A stretch of DNA of 64,000 nucleotides from Derxia gummosa DSM 723 (GTDB lineage Bacteria; Pseudomonadota; Gammaproteobacteria; Burkholderiales; Burkholderiaceae_E). The stretch is from assembly GCF_000482785.1 (NCBI RefSeq), contig NZ_AXWS01000014.1:310001-374000 (forward strand). The letters run 5' to 3'. A model generated the notes under the pieces. That model saw only the letters and a program-made list of their open reading frames with translations, was not told the DNA's origin and did not search any database. Below are positions 28,492 to 37,965 of the stretch, one piece after another. Numbering within the stretch: position 1 is the stretch's first letter; each line of letters starts with the position of its first letter. Both the position numbers and the translations under genes were made by a program.

Positions 28492-29379
28492 CTAGCGCGA
28501 CAGCCGCTCGGCGCGCAGCGATTCGATGATGCCGTCGAGTTGCTCGTAACTCGCGAAGTCGATCACCAGCTTCCCCGCCCCGCGCTGACCGACCTTGATG
28601 CCGACCCGCGTGGCGAGCGCATCCGACAACTCTTCTTCGAGGCGCACCAGATCGCGGCTGCGTCCCTGCGATGCCGCGCGCGACTGAACGCCAGCGGGCT
28701 GCTGATGGCGCGACACGAGCTTTTCGGTGTCGCGCACGCTCAGGCGTCGGGCCGTCACTTCGTTGGCGAGCTGGATCTGCGTCGCCGCGTCGACCGCGAG
28801 CAAGGCGCGCGCATGACCCATCTCCATGTCACCGGCGAGCAGCATCTGCTGCACGGGACGCGCAAGATTGAGCAGCCGCAGCAGGTTGGAGGTAGCGCTG
28901 CGTGAACGGCCGATCGCGCGTGCCGCCTCCTCATGTGTGAGTCCAAACTCGCGGATGAGCCGCTCGACCCCCTGCGCCTCTTCGAGCGGGTTGAGGTCCT
29001 CGCGCTGGATATTCTCGATGAGCGCCATTGCAGCGGCGGCTTCGTCGGGAACGTCCTTGACGAGCACCGGCACCTTTTCAAGCCCGGCGAGCCTGGCCGC
29101 GCGGGCGCGACGTTCGCCGGCAATGATCTCGTAGCGCCCCTCAGCCAGCTTGCGCACGAGAATCGGCTGCATCAGGCCCTGCGCCTTGATGCTGTCGGCC
29201 AGTTCCACGAGCGCACCCTCATCCATGCGCGTGCGCGGCTGGTACTTGCCTGGCTGGAGCAAGTCGAGCGCAATCTCGCCCGGCTGGTATTTCGCGGGAT
29301 CGTCGTGGTTGTCGCTCGCGCCGGGACCGAGCAGCGCTTCAAGGCCGCGGCCGAGTCCCTTGAGTTTCTTCGTCGCCAT
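28492..29379 (-). CDS. parB: chromosome partitioning protein ParB
   Basis: 295 residues from ATG at 29379 (MATKKLKGLGRGLEALLG). The CTPase/N-terminal domain contains GEIALDLLQPGKYQPRTRMD, the arginine motif EIIAGERRARAARLAG and ENIQREDLNPLEEAQG. A helix-turn-helix (GLTHEEAARAIGRSRSATSN) and a C-terminal dimerisation region follow. ParB loads at parS, spreads as a clamp and recruits SMC. Two parS sites are present about 3-4 kb away. It is separated from parA by a hydrolase gene. Confidence 0.95.
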   Translation of the reverse strand: MATKKLKGLGRGLEALLGPGASDNHDDPAKYQPGEIALDLLQPGKYQPRTRMDEGALVELADSIKAQGLMQPILVRKLAEGRYEIIAGERRARAARLAGLEKVPVLVKDVPDEAAAAMALIENIQREDLNPLEEAQGVERLIREFGLTHEEAARAIGRSRSATSNLLRLLNLARPVQQMLLAGDMEMGHARALLAVDAATQIQLANEVTARRLSVRDTEKLVSRHQQPAGVQSRAASQGRSRDLVRLEEELSDALATRVGIKVGQRGAGKLVIDFASYEQLDGIIESLRAERLSR

Positions 29380-29399
29380 GTGCGTGGATGAGTGTTGGG

Positions 29400-29951
29400 T
29401 CAGTCGTCGCGGCCGGAGGCCCAGGCCGCGAACATGGCCCAGCCTTCGGGCCAGGCGCCGATGCCGCTGTCGGCATTGATGTGACCGAGATTGCCGACGC
29501 TCGTGAACTCGGCGCCCCAGTGCGTCGCGAGCATGCCCGCGCGCATGAAGCCGCAATACGGATCGTCGGTGGAAGCGACGACCAGAGCCCGGAAAGGCAG
29601 GGCCGCCAGCGCGATCGGAGCAAAGCCTCGCACAGGTCCGGGCGCACTCGGACGATCGACGTCAGGCGGCGCCACGAGAAACGCTCCGGCCACGCGCTGC
29701 GCGACCCGGACCGGACTGCGCGCCGCCCATTGCACCGCGAGTGCGCAGCCTAGACTGTGCGCGATCAGCAGGGCCGGCGTGTCGTCGGCGGCAAGCGCGG
29801 CGTCGAGGCTGGCGATCCAGTCGTCGAGACTGGGGGCATCCCAGTCGGTCTGCTCGACACGATCGGCACCGTGCTCGGCTTCCCAGGCGGTCTGCCAGTG
29901 TTCCGGACCGGAGCCCTGCCAGCCGGGCAAGGTGAGGAGGCGCAGCGGCAT
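29400..29951 (-). CDS. RBBP9/YdeN family alpha/beta hydrolase
   Basis: 183 residues from ATG at 29951. The start RLLTLPGWQGSGPEHWQTAW and the nucleophile elbow AHSLGCALAVQW (serine about 69) are typical of the RBBP9/YdeN serine hydrolases. The acid ASTDDPYCGF and the histidine in NLGHINADSGIG complete the triad. Substrate unknown; no signal peptide. It lies between parA (17 bp upstream) and parB (20 bp downstream) in the same operon, so it is transcribed with the segregation genes. Confidence 0.85.
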   Translation of the reverse strand: MPLRLLTLPGWQGSGPEHWQTAWEAEHGADRVEQTDWDAPSLDDWIASLDAALAADDTPALLIAHSLGCALAVQWAARSPVRVAQRVAGAFLVAPPDVDRPSAPGPVRGFAPIALAALPFRALVVASTDDPYCGFMRAGMLATHWGAEFTSVGNLGHINADSGIGAWPEGWAMFAAWASGRDD

Positions 29952-29968
29952 TGTCGGCGGCCCTGTGC

Positions 29969-30739
29969 TCAGAGCGTCTTGACGCGCTCGACCAGCTCGG
30001 CGCCGAAGGCGATGTAGGCCTGGGCACCCTTGCTGGAGCGGTCGAAGCACACGCCCGGCAGGCCGTAGCTCGGCGCCTCGGCGAGGCGCACGTTGCGGGG
30101 GATGATGGTGCTGAACACCTTGTCGCCGAAATGCTCGACCAGCTGCTCGCTCACGTTCTGCTGAAGCGTCATGCGCGGGTCGAACATCACGCGCAGCAAG
30201 CCGATGATCTTGAGCTGCGGATTGAGATTGCGATGCACGGCCTTGATCGAGTTGACGAGGTCGCTCAGGCCTTCGAGCGCGAAGTATTCGCACTGCATCG
30301 GCACGACCACGCCATCGGCGGCGCACAGGCCGTTGAGCGTGAGCAGCGACAGCGACGGCGGGCAGTCGATGAGGACGAAGTCGTAATCGCGCTGGACCGT
30401 GGCGAGCTGGGTCTTGAGCCGGGTTTCGCGGCTGTCGAGATTGACCAGCTCGACCTCGGCACCCGCGAGATCGCGGTTGGCCGGCAGCACGTCATAGCCG
30501 CCGGTCTCGCTGCGCACGCGCGCGGCCGGGATGTCGGCATCACCGATGAGAACCTGATAGACGGTCTGGCCGAGCGCGGCCTTGTCGATGCCCGATCCCA
30601 TCGTGGCATTGCCCTGAGGATCGAGATCGACGAGGAGAACGCGCTGGTCGAGCGCCGCGAGGCCGGCCGCCAGATTGACGCTGGTGGTCGTCTTGCCGAC
30701 GCCGCCTTTCTGGTTGGCGATGCAGAAGGTCTTGGCCAT
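29969..30739 (-). CDS. parA: chromosome partitioning ATPase ParA
   Basis: 256 residues from ATG at 30739 (MAKTFCIANQKGGVGKTTTS). It has the deviant Walker A KGGVGKTT with the signature lysine, Walker A' VLLVDLDPQGNATMG and Walker B VLIDCPPSLSLLTLNGL. ParA dimers bind DNA with ATP and pull ParB-parS complexes apart, moving origins to the poles. The gene follows rsmG after 75 bp and leads the parA-hydrolase-parB group. Confidence 0.95.
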   Translation of the reverse strand: MAKTFCIANQKGGVGKTTTSVNLAAGLAALDQRVLLVDLDPQGNATMGSGIDKAALGQTVYQVLIGDADIPAARVRSETGGYDVLPANRDLAGAEVELVNLDSRETRLKTQLATVQRDYDFVLIDCPPSLSLLTLNGLCAADGVVVPMQCEYFALEGLSDLVNSIKAVHRNLNPQLKIIGLLRVMFDPRMTLQQNVSEQLVEHFGDKVFSTIIPRNVRLAEAPSYGLPGVCFDRSSKGAQAYIAFGAELVERVKTL

Positions 30740-30814
30740 GAGGGGTATTGCTGGAAGAAACGTGGGCCGGAAGACGGCGGGGCGGAGGATAAGGCTCGGG
30801 GCGCGCAATGGTAC

Positions 30815-31633
30815 TCAAGCGCCCTGCCCGCCGGCATGACCGCCGCCGGAAGGTCCGCCCGAACCGACGCCGGCACCGGCGCGCGCAAGCCAGAGCAGAT
30901 GGCGTTCGGCGTCAAGCTCAGGCACCTGCAGTCGTTCGGTGGACAGATGCCGCACCGGCGCCGAGGCGAGCTCGGTCAGCTCGTCGCGCGGATCGATGCC
31001 TTTCATCGCAGCCCACACGCCATCGGCCGCGAGCAGACCGGCGGTGAGCGAGGTGAAATCCAGCAGCGACGCGAAAGCGCGCGAGACGACGATGCGGGCC
31101 GGCGCGAGATCCCGGCCGGGCACCAGGGTTTCGCAGCGCGAATGGTGCGCATGCAGGTTGCCGAGGCCGAGCGCACCCTTGACCTGGGTGACGAAGGCTG
31201 CCTTCTTGCCGACCGCATCGACGGTATGCACCGTGACGCGAGGCAGGCAGATGGCAAGCACCACGCCGGGCAGCCCGCCGCCCGAGCCGATGTCCGCCAC
31301 GGTGTCGCCCTCGGCAAGACGAACGGCAAGCGGCGGCACGACGGCAAGGCAGTCGAACAGGTGCAGCACGAGCTGCTCGGCCGGATCGCGCACCGCCGTG
31401 AGGTTGTAGGCCGAATTCCAGCGCGACAGCAGCGCGAGATAGTCGAGCAGGCGGGCCGATTGTTCGGGCGAGAGCGCGAGACCCAGCGCCTCGGCGGCGG
31501 CATCCAGCCGCGCGGCAAAGCCGGGGCGCAGGCTGTCGAAATCCCGGCTGACCGGGCGTACCGGCATCAGCTTGGCCGGCGCTGCGGAAACAGGCTTGCG
31601 ACCGCCCTGGCCGCGCATCGACGAGCCGCCCAT
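30815..31633 (-). CDS. rsmG: 16S rRNA (guanine527-N7)-methyltransferase RsmG
   Basis: 272 residues from ATG at 31633, which overlaps the mnmG stop in TGATG; a GTG at 31636 is an alternative. The SAM-binding motif is VADIGSGGGLPGVVLAI (about 112-128), with LLSRWNSAYNLTAVRDPAEQ before it. It methylates N7 of G527 in 16S rRNA. It is a little longer than usual because of a polar N-terminal tail of about 30 residues and a glycine-rich C-terminus. Confidence 0.93.
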   Translation of the reverse strand: MGGSSMRGQGGRKPVSAAPAKLMPVRPVSRDFDSLRPGFAARLDAAAEALGLALSPEQSARLLDYLALLSRWNSAYNLTAVRDPAEQLVLHLFDCLAVVPPLAVRLAEGDTVADIGSGGGLPGVVLAICLPRVTVHTVDAVGKKAAFVTQVKGALGLGNLHAHHSRCETLVPGRDLAPARIVVSRAFASLLDFTSLTAGLLAADGVWAAMKGIDPRDELTELASAPVRHLSTERLQVPELDAERHLLWLARAGAGVGSGGPSGGGHAGGQGA

Positions 31634-33582
31634 CACGCCGCGCTTCGGCGCATCGCGCTCTTCTTGAGGTGGACAAGCAGCAACGAGATCGCCGCCGGCG
31701 TCACGCCCGAAATGCGCGACGCCTGACCGACCGTCTCGGGCTTGTGCCGCGCCAGCTTCTGGCGAATCTCGATCGATAGTCCCTGCACCGCCGAATAGTC
31801 CAGCTCGGCGGGCAGCCGCGTGTTCTCGTGGGAAGCATTGCGCGCGACTTCATCGGCCTGCCGCTCGATGTAGCCGGCGTACTTGATCGCGATCTCGACC
31901 TGCTCGCGCATCTGGCGCCGTGCCTCGGCTTCATGGCCATCAAGCTCGGTGTCGGACTGCATGCCGGGCGCGAAGTCCGGCGCATCAGCCTGTGCGACCG
32001 GCAGCGCCATGAGCGCGGCGTAGCTCACGTTCGGGCGCCGCAACAGATCGGCGAGACGGTATTCACGCTCGATCGGCGCACCGAGGATGTCGGCGATCTG
32101 CGGCGCCTCGGCCATGCGCGGGTTGACCCAGACGGACCGCAGCCGCTCGGTTTCACGTGAAACAGCGTCCCGCTTTCGATTGAAGGCATCCCAGCGCGCG
32201 TCATCGACGCAGCCGAGCTTGCGTCCGATCTCGGTAAGACGCATGTCGGCGTTGTCCTCGCGCAGGCTGAGCCGGAACTCCGCGCGCGACGTGAACATGC
32301 GATAAGGCTCGGTCACGCCACGCGTGATGAGGTCATCGACCATCACGCCGATGTAGGCCTCGCCACGACCGGGCGTCCAGGGCGCCCTCCCCTGCGCCTG
32401 GAGCGCGGCGTTCAGACCGGCGAGCAGCCCTTGTGCGGCCGCTTCTTCATAGCCCGTCGTGCCGTTGATCTGGCCGGCGAAGAACAGCCCACCGATCGCG
32501 CGCGTCTCGAAACTCGACTTCAGTTCGCGCGGGTCGAAGTAGTCATATTCGATCGCGTAGCCCGGACGCAGCAGATGCGCGTTCTCCAGCCCGCGAATCG
32601 AGCGGACCAGCGCCAGCTGCACATCGAAAGGCAGGCTCGTGCTGATGCCGTTGGGATAGAACTCGTGCGTCGTCAGCCCTTCCGGTTCCAGAAAGATCTG
32701 ATGCGAACCCTTGTCGGCGAAGCGATGGATCTTGTCCTCGATGCTCGGGCAGTAGCGCGGCCCGACGCCCTCGATCACGCCCGTGTACATCGGCGAGCGG
32801 TCAAGACCGCCGCGGATGATGTCGTGCGTGCGTTCGTTGGTATGCGTGATCCAGCACGGCAACTGGCGCGGATGCTGACTGGCCGAGCCGAGAAAGCTGA
32901 ACACCGGCACCGGGTCGAGATCGCCCGGCTGCTCAGTCATGACGCTGAAGTCGATGGAACGCCCGTCGATGCGCGGTGGCGTACCGGTCTTGAGCCGGCC
33001 TTGCGGCAGCTTCAGCTCCTTGAGCCGCGCCGACAGCGAGATGGCCGGTGGATCGCCCGCGCGCCCGCCCGAATAATTGTTGAGCCCGATGTGGATCTTG
33101 CCGTCGAGGAAGGTGCCCGCGGTCAGCACCAACGTACGGCCGCGAAAGCCGATACCCGCATCCGTGACCGCGCCCACCACGCGATCGCCCTCGACCATCA
33201 GATCGGCGGCCGCCTGCTGGAACAGCCAAAGATTCGGCTGGTTCTCCAGCCGATGCCGGATCGCCGCCTTGTAGAGGATGCGGTCGGCCTGGGCGCGTGT
33301 CGCGCGCACCGCCGGCCCCTTGCTGCTGTTGAGAATGCGGAACTGGATGCCGCCCTCGTCGGTGGCGGCGGCCATCGCGCCGCCCAGCGCATCCACCTCC
33401 TTCACCAGATGACCCTTGCCGATTCCGCCGATCGACGGATTGCAACTCATCTGCCCGAGCGTCTCGATGTTGTGCGTGAGAAGCAGCGTCGCGCAGCCCA
33501 TGCGGGCGGCGACCAGCGCGGCTTCGGTGCCGGCGTGACCGCCACCGATCACGATCACGTCGAATTCCTTGGGATAGAGCAT
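31633..33582 (-). CDS. mnmG: tRNA uridine-5-carboxymethylaminomethyl synthesis enzyme MnmG (GidA)
   Basis: 649 residues from ATG at 33582 ([20 protein letters not shown]), with the FAD-binding [11 protein letters not shown] at about 13-23. Signature blocks such as [20 protein letters not shown] and [20 protein letters not shown] are intact. With MnmE, encoded at 55.7-57.2 kb, it makes the cmnm5 modification of wobble uridine 34 in some tRNAs. The C-terminal helical domain is present. A parS palindrome (32149-32164) is embedded in the reading frame where it encodes VSRET. Confidence 0.96.
   Translation of the reverse strand: MLYPKEFDVIVIGGGHAGTEAALVAARMGCATLLLTHNIETLGQMSCNPSIGGIGKGHLVKEVDALGGAMAAATDEGGIQFRILNSSKGPAVRATRAQADRILYKAAIRHRLENQPNLWLFQQAAADLMVEGDRVVGAVTDAGIGFRGRTLVLTAGTFLDGKIHIGLNNYSGGRAGDPPAISLSARLKELKLPQGRLKTGTPPRIDGRSIDFSVMTEQPGDLDPVPVFSFLGSASQHPRQLPCWITHTNERTHDIIRGGLDRSPMYTGVIEGVGPRYCPSIEDKIHRFADKGSHQIFLEPEGLTTHEFYPNGISTSLPFDVQLALVRSIRGLENAHLLRPGYAIEYDYFDPRELKSSFETRAIGGLFFAGQINGTTGYEEAAAQGLLAGLNAALQAQGRAPWTPGRGEAYIGVMVDDLITRGVTEPYRMFTSRAEFRLSLREDNADMRLTEIGRKLGCVDDARWDAFNRKRDAVSRETERLRSVWVNPRMAEAPQIADILGAPIEREYRLADLLRRPNVSYAALMALPVAQADAPDFAPGMQSDTELDGHEAEARRQMREQVEIAIKYAGYIERQADEVARNASHENTRLPAELDYSAVQGLSIEIRQKLARHKPETVGQASRISGVTPAAISLLLVHLKKSAMRRSAA
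32149..32164. promoter_or_regulatory. parS site within mnmG
   Basis: Contains the perfect 14-bp palindrome GTTTCACGTGAAAC (32150-32163), the core of the widely conserved bacterial parS. 15 of 16 positions match TGTTTCACGTGAAACA. It should be a ParB loading site, about 28 kb from the probable oriC. Confidence 0.9.
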
Positions 33583-33644
33583 GGAGGTCACCTGCGGCAA
33601 AACGAAAGTATAGGCGGATCAGTCACTTAACCCGCCGGCGGCGC

Positions 33645-33660
33645 CGTTTCACGTGAAACA
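33645..33660. promoter_or_regulatory. parS site upstream of mnmG
   Basis: GTTTCACGTGAAAC (33646-33659) is a perfect palindrome, again 15 of 16 to the conserved parS. It lies in the 95-bp space before mnmG, 1.5 kb from the site inside mnmG, so the two form a small parS cluster near parAB. Confidence 0.92.
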
Positions 33661-33677
33661 GGCCGGGCGGCCGCCCG

Positions 33678-34475
33678 TCAGAGATGCAGCAGCGCGACGA
33701 GCGCCGACACGGCGCCGAACAGCGCCGCCAGCGCCAGCAGGAAGAGCAGCACCCCGGTCGTGAGCCAGCTCCCACCCCGGACGCGCGGAGGAATGTGCCG
33801 CACCCGCGCCGGCTCCGTCGACCAGGCTGGGCGGGTACTGCGCATGCCGCGTCCGAGTGATCGCCCGAAACTCTCCTCCAGCTGCCGGATGCGTGCCTCG
33901 GCGACGCTGCGATCCTGCCGCTCGCGCTGGGCACGCCGGGCCGCGATGTCGGCACGAATCCGCGCCCGCGCGATCTGCTCCAGCTCGTCGGGCGGCACAT
34001 GGCGCACAGGCTCCTGCGGCGCCTTCGCCTTGAACACCGACGATAGCGGCACAGCCTCGTCCCTGGTCGCTGCCGCATGGGGCGACGCAACCCAGACCGA
34101 ATCGGCGAAGGCATGCATGCGCATGGAAGTGCTCAGTTCGTCGCCGCTCACCACCTGCGATACCGGATCAGCCTCGGACTGACGCAGGAAGTCCTGCATC
34201 GCCACGACCGGGATGGTCTCCAGCGGCTCGACTGCTTCCGCCTTGTCCGGATCAAGCAGCAGCTCGTACACCAGACCGAGCTCAAGCAGGCGCCGGATCG
34301 CGCGACGAACGCGATCCGGGGTGAGGCTCGGCAGCTTGAGGATGAGCCGCTCGACGCTGGTCGGCTCGCTGATGACGATCAGCACCAGCCGCTCACTTTG
34401 GGTGAGACGTCCTGACTTGCTGAGGATTTCCTTCGTGCCGTCGGCAGTGCGACCGAAGTGCTGGGCGTCGTCCAC
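33678..34475 (-). CDS. hypothetical protein: winged-helix-like N-terminus, C-terminal membrane anchor
   Basis: 265 residues, family not recognised. Residues about 24-75 (SGRLTQSERLVLIVISEPTS, then TPDRVRRAIRRLLELGLVYE) look like a winged helix-turn-helix. The middle is polar, with an arginine/glutamine-rich, probably helical part (about 160-200). The chain ends in one hydrophobic segment (LTTGVLLFLLALAALFGAVS, about 239-258) plus a short tail, so it would be anchored by its C-terminus. It lies upstream of mnmG and the intergenic parS on the same strand. It could tie DNA or a regulator to the membrane; this is a guess. Confidence 0.6.
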   Translation of the reverse strand: MDDAQHFGRTADGTKEILSKSGRLTQSERLVLIVISEPTSVERLILKLPSLTPDRVRRAIRRLLELGLVYELLLDPDKAEAVEPLETIPVVAMQDFLRQSEADPVSQVVSGDELSTSMRMHAFADSVWVASPHAAATRDEAVPLSSVFKAKAPQEPVRHVPPDELEQIARARIRADIAARRAQRERQDRSVAEARIRQLEESFGRSLGRGMRSTRPAWSTEPARVRHIPPRVRGGSWLTTGVLLFLLALAALFGAVSALVALLHL

Positions 34476-34737
34476 GAGCTGTGTGAAATGGTTCCCGAAA
34501 CCCGCGCATCCTAGGCGCAGCCAGCCGATCCTGAAACCTTGATCACGGCTTGTCCGAGTAGCGGTGGGCGGGCTTTCACCACCGGCACGAACAAAGCCCG
34601 CTGCGTCCTGCCTTCACGCATGCGGCGCCCCTGCCCCGCCCTGCTGCCCAGCCCGGCGCAAACGATCCGGAGATCGGTCTGTTCCCGACAGCCGTCGCAC
34701 TTACGTCCGGACGATGCCGCGTCCGTCCGGCGGCTGT

Positions 34738-35727
34738 TCAGTGCGCCTGCCGTCCACCGAGCGACGCCGCCAGCGCATCCGCCTCGCCGACGATGCCGCG
34801 CCGGAACGCCAGCACGCAGACCACGAAGATCAGCCCGGTCACGATCTGCACCGACTCGCCCAGCGAGTTGAACCATTCCATGCCCGTCAGCCCCGCCAGC
34901 GCCGTGCCCAGATCGCCAACCTTGTTTTCGAGCGACACGATCAGCACCGCGCCCAGGATCGGTCCCGCCAGCGTGCCCATGCCGCCCACCAGCGTCATGA
35001 GGATGACCGCGCCCGACGTCGTCCACAGAAGGTCGGTCAGCGTCGCGAAGCCCAGCACCGTCGTCTTGATCGCGCCCGCCAGCCCCGCGAGGCCAGCCGA
35101 CAGCACGAAGGCCAGCAGCTTGAAGCGATCGACCTCGTAGCCGAGCGAGATGGCGCGCGGCTCGTTCTCACGGATCGCCTTGAGCACCTGCCCGAACGGC
35201 GAATGCACCACGCGATGGATGAAGAAGAACGCCGCCGCGAACAGCGCCGCGACCACGTAGTACAGCGCGATGTCGCTCGACAGGTCGATGCCAAGGAAGC
35301 TGCCGCGCGGCACCGATTGCAGCCCGTCCTCCCCACCCGTGAACGGCGCCTGCAGGAAGATGAAATAGACCATCTGCGCCAGCGCCAGCGTGATCATCGC
35401 GAAGTAGATGCCCTGGCGCCGGATCGCCACCAGGCCGAACACAAGGCCGAGCGCCGCGCCTGCCGCCATGCCGAACAGCAGACCGACCGGCGTCGGAAAA
35501 CCCCAGACCTTCATCGCATGCCCGGCCGCATAGGCCGCCGCGCCGAAGAAGGCCGCATGCCCGAACGACAGCAGCCCGGTGAAGCCGATGAGCAGGTTGA
35601 ACGCGCAGGCGAACAGCGCGAAGCACAGCGCCTTCATCACGAACACCGGATACACGCCGATGACGGGCACGAGCGCGATCGTCGCGAACAGCGTGAAGTA
35701 GCCGACGAACCTGGTTTGCGAGCCCAT
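34738..35727 (-). CDS. livM: branched-chain amino acid-type ABC transporter permease LivM
   Basis: 329 residues with about nine membrane helices. The LivM/BPD_transp_2 family shows in GFTGLLSFGHAAFFGAAAYA and in the cytoplasmic coupling loop RENEPRAISLGYEVDRFKLL. Later come GAIKTTVLGFATLTDLLWTT and SGAVILMTLVGGMGTLAGPI. It pairs with LivH to form the inner-membrane channel. The start lies 1 bp after the livH stop. The substrate may be a branched-chain amino acid, amide or aromatic acid; the sequence does not decide. Confidence 0.93.
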   Translation of the reverse strand: MGSQTRFVGYFTLFATIALVPVIGVYPVFVMKALCFALFACAFNLLIGFTGLLSFGHAAFFGAAAYAAGHAMKVWGFPTPVGLLFGMAAGAALGLVFGLVAIRRQGIYFAMITLALAQMVYFIFLQAPFTGGEDGLQSVPRGSFLGIDLSSDIALYYVVAALFAAAFFFIHRVVHSPFGQVLKAIRENEPRAISLGYEVDRFKLLAFVLSAGLAGLAGAIKTTVLGFATLTDLLWTTSGAVILMTLVGGMGTLAGPILGAVLIVSLENKVGDLGTALAGLTGMEWFNSLGESVQIVTGLIFVVCVLAFRRGIVGEADALAASLGGRQAH

Positions 35728-35728
35728 C

Positions 35729-36616
35729 TCAACGCTCCTTGCCGAACAGACCGGCCGGCCGCAGCAGCAGCACGATGGCCATGATCACGAACACGACCGT
35801 GTTGGCCGCCTCGGGATAGAAAACCTTGGTCAGCCCCTCGACGATGCCAAGCCCCAGCCCGGTGACGATCGACCCGAGGATCGACCCCATCCCGCCGATC
35901 ACCACCACCGCGAACACCACGATGATCAGGTTGCTGCCCATCAGCGGCGACACCTGCAAGACCGGCGCCGCGAGCACGCCCGCGAAGGCCGCGAGCGCCA
36001 CGCCGAAGCCGTAGGTGAGCGTGATCATCAGCGGCACGTTCACACCGAAGGCCTGCACCATGCGCGCGTTCTCGGTGCCGGCGCGCAGCGTCGCGCCGAG
36101 GCTCGTCTTTTCGATGATGGCCCAGGTCGCCATGCACACGACGATCGACGCCACCACCACCCAGGCCCGGTAGTTGGGCAGGAACATGAAGCCGAGATTG
36201 GTCGCGCCGCGCAGCGCGTCGGGCACCGGATAAGTCTGGCCCGACACGCCGTACACCGAGCGGAACACGCCTTCGAGGATGAGCGTGATGCCGAAGGTCA
36301 GCAGCAGACCGTACAGGTGGTCGAGCTTGTAGAGCCATTTGAGAAGCATCTTCTCGATCACCACGCCGAAGGCACCGACCACGAGCGGCGCCACCACCAG
36401 CATCACCCAGTAGTTCACCTCGAAGTAGCTCAGGCCCATCCAGGCCACGAAGGCGCCCATCATGTAGAGCGCGCCGTGGGCGAAGTTGATGACGTTGAGC
36501 ATCCCGAAGATCACCGCCAGCCCGAGCGACAGGATCGCGTAGAACGAGCCGTTGACCAGCCCGAGCAGGAGCTGGCCGAGCAAGGCGGGAAGCGGGACGC
36601 CGAAGATCTCGGTCAT
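35729..36616 (-). CDS. livH: branched-chain amino acid-type ABC transporter permease LivH
   Basis: 295 residues with about eight membrane helices. Family blocks include GLVNGSFYAILSLGLAVIFG and MLNVINFAHGALYMMGAFVA near the start, and the coupling segment SLGATLRAGTENARMVQAFG. It should form the heterodimeric channel with LivM. It starts 114 bp after the binding-protein gene, and livM follows almost directly. Confidence 0.93.
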   Translation of the reverse strand: MTEIFGVPLPALLGQLLLGLVNGSFYAILSLGLAVIFGMLNVINFAHGALYMMGAFVAWMGLSYFEVNYWVMLVVAPLVVGAFGVVIEKMLLKWLYKLDHLYGLLLTFGITLILEGVFRSVYGVSGQTYPVPDALRGATNLGFMFLPNYRAWVVVASIVVCMATWAIIEKTSLGATLRAGTENARMVQAFGVNVPLMITLTYGFGVALAAFAGVLAAPVLQVSPLMGSNLIIVVFAVVVIGGMGSILGSIVTGLGLGIVEGLTKVFYPEAANTVVFVIMAIVLLLRPAGLFGKER

Positions 36617-36730
36617 GGCGTTCTCGATGCGTGAGTGATGCCGACGCGCCTGCCCGAAAGCCGGCGCGCGACGAAGACTTGAAAGGGAAAACCGCGCGGC
36701 ACCGGACGGCGCCGCGCGCGGGTCAGCGGC

Positions 36731-37936
36731 TTACTTCCAGGCCGCGCACTTCGACTCGGCCTTGCTGTTGTAGGCCTTGTCGCCTGGCACCACCGCCACC
36801 TGCGTCAGGTAGTCCCAGGGCTCCTTCGATTCGGCCTGGGTCTTCACCTGGTACAGGAACATGTCGTGCACGACCTTGCCGTCGTCGCGCACCACGCCGT
36901 TCTTGACGTAGAAGTCGTTGATCGGCTGGGCCTTGAGCTGCTTGAGCACGGCGTCGGTGTCGTCGGTCTTGGCCGCCGCGACGGCCTTGAGGTAGTTGCT
37001 CGCCACCGAGTAGTCGGCCGCCTGCACCGACGACGGCATCTTCTTCATCTTCTCGAAGTAGCGGCGCGACCAGGTGCGGGCCTCGGGCGACTGGTTCCAG
37101 TACCAGCTGTCGGTCAGATACATGCCCTGGGTCGCCTTGAGGCCGAGCGCGTGGATGTCGGTGATGAACATCAGCAGACCGGCGAGCTTCATCGTGCCCG
37201 TGATGCCGAACTCGTTCGCCGCCTTGATCGCGTTGATCGTGTCGCCGCCCGCGTTCGCGAGGCCGAGGATCTGCGCCTTGCTCGACTGCGCCTGGAGCAG
37301 ATAGGACGAGAAATCGCTCGCCGACAGCGGATGGCGCACCGCGCCGACCACCGTGCCGCCGTTGGCCTTCACCACGTCGCCCGTGTCCTTTTCGAGCGAC
37401 TGGCCGAAGGCGTAGTCAGCCGTGAGGAAGAACCAGCTCTTGCCGCCCGCCTTCGTCACCGCCGAGCCCGTGCCGTAGCCAAGCGCGCGCGTGTCGTAGG
37501 CGTAGTGCAGCGTGCTGGCGGGCGCGCAATCCTCGTTGGTGATGCGGGTCGAGCCCGAGCCCACGACGATGAACAGCTTCTTCTTCTCGGCCGCCACCTT
37601 GCTGATCGCGAGCATCGCGGCGGAGTTGGTGCCGCCGATGATCATGTCGACGTTCTGGGTGTCGAACCACTCGCGCGCCTTGCTCGCGGCCACGTCGGCC
37701 TTGTTCTGGTTGTCAGCGCTGATGAACTCGATCTTCTTGCCGGCCACCATGCCACCCGCGTCGGCGATCGCCATCTTGATCGCCTCGGCGCCGCCGGGGC
37801 CGTCGAGGTCGGCATACAGGCCCGACATGTCGGTGATGAAGCCGATCTTCACCACATCACCGGACACCTGCGCCTGCGCGCCCTGCGCCAGTCCGAAGGC
37901 CGCAAGCGTGGCCAGCGCGACGTGCTTGAGTTTCAT
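36731..37936 (-). CDS. ABC transporter substrate-binding protein (LivK/Peripla_BP_6 type)
   Basis: 401 residues. A signal peptide runs through about residue 22 (LAAFGLAQGAQA, then QVSGD). The mature protein starts VVKIGFITDMSGLYADLDGP, the two-lobed type I periplasmic fold used with Liv-type importers. Residues around IIGGTNSAAMLAI and GSGSTRITNEDCAP lie in the ligand cleft. The C-terminus has cysteines (two spaced in the mature chain). It captures the solute in the periplasm for LivHMGF. Subgroup resembles importers of aromatic or carboxylic compounds, but I cannot name the ligand. Confidence 0.9.
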   Translation of the reverse strand: MKLKHVALATLAAFGLAQGAQAQVSGDVVKIGFITDMSGLYADLDGPGGAEAIKMAIADAGGMVAGKKIEFISADNQNKADVAASKAREWFDTQNVDMIIGGTNSAAMLAISKVAAEKKKLFIVVGSGSTRITNEDCAPASTLHYAYDTRALGYGTGSAVTKAGGKSWFFLTADYAFGQSLEKDTGDVVKANGGTVVGAVRHPLSASDFSSYLLQAQSSKAQILGLANAGGDTINAIKAANEFGITGTMKLAGLLMFITDIHALGLKATQGMYLTDSWYWNQSPEARTWSRRYFEKMKKMPSSVQAADYSVASNYLKAVAAAKTDDTDAVLKQLKAQPINDFYVKNGVVRDDGKVVHDMFLYQVKTQAESKEPWDYLTQVAVVPGDKAYNSKAESKCAAWK

Positions 37937-37965
37937 GCTGTCTCCTTGTCACATGAAAACGTGGT

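Noticed and set aside
34568-34601. GCGGGCTTT/AAAGCCCGC inverted repeat after livM as a terminator
   Set aside because: The 16-nt loop and lack of a T-run make it weak; noted only as possible.
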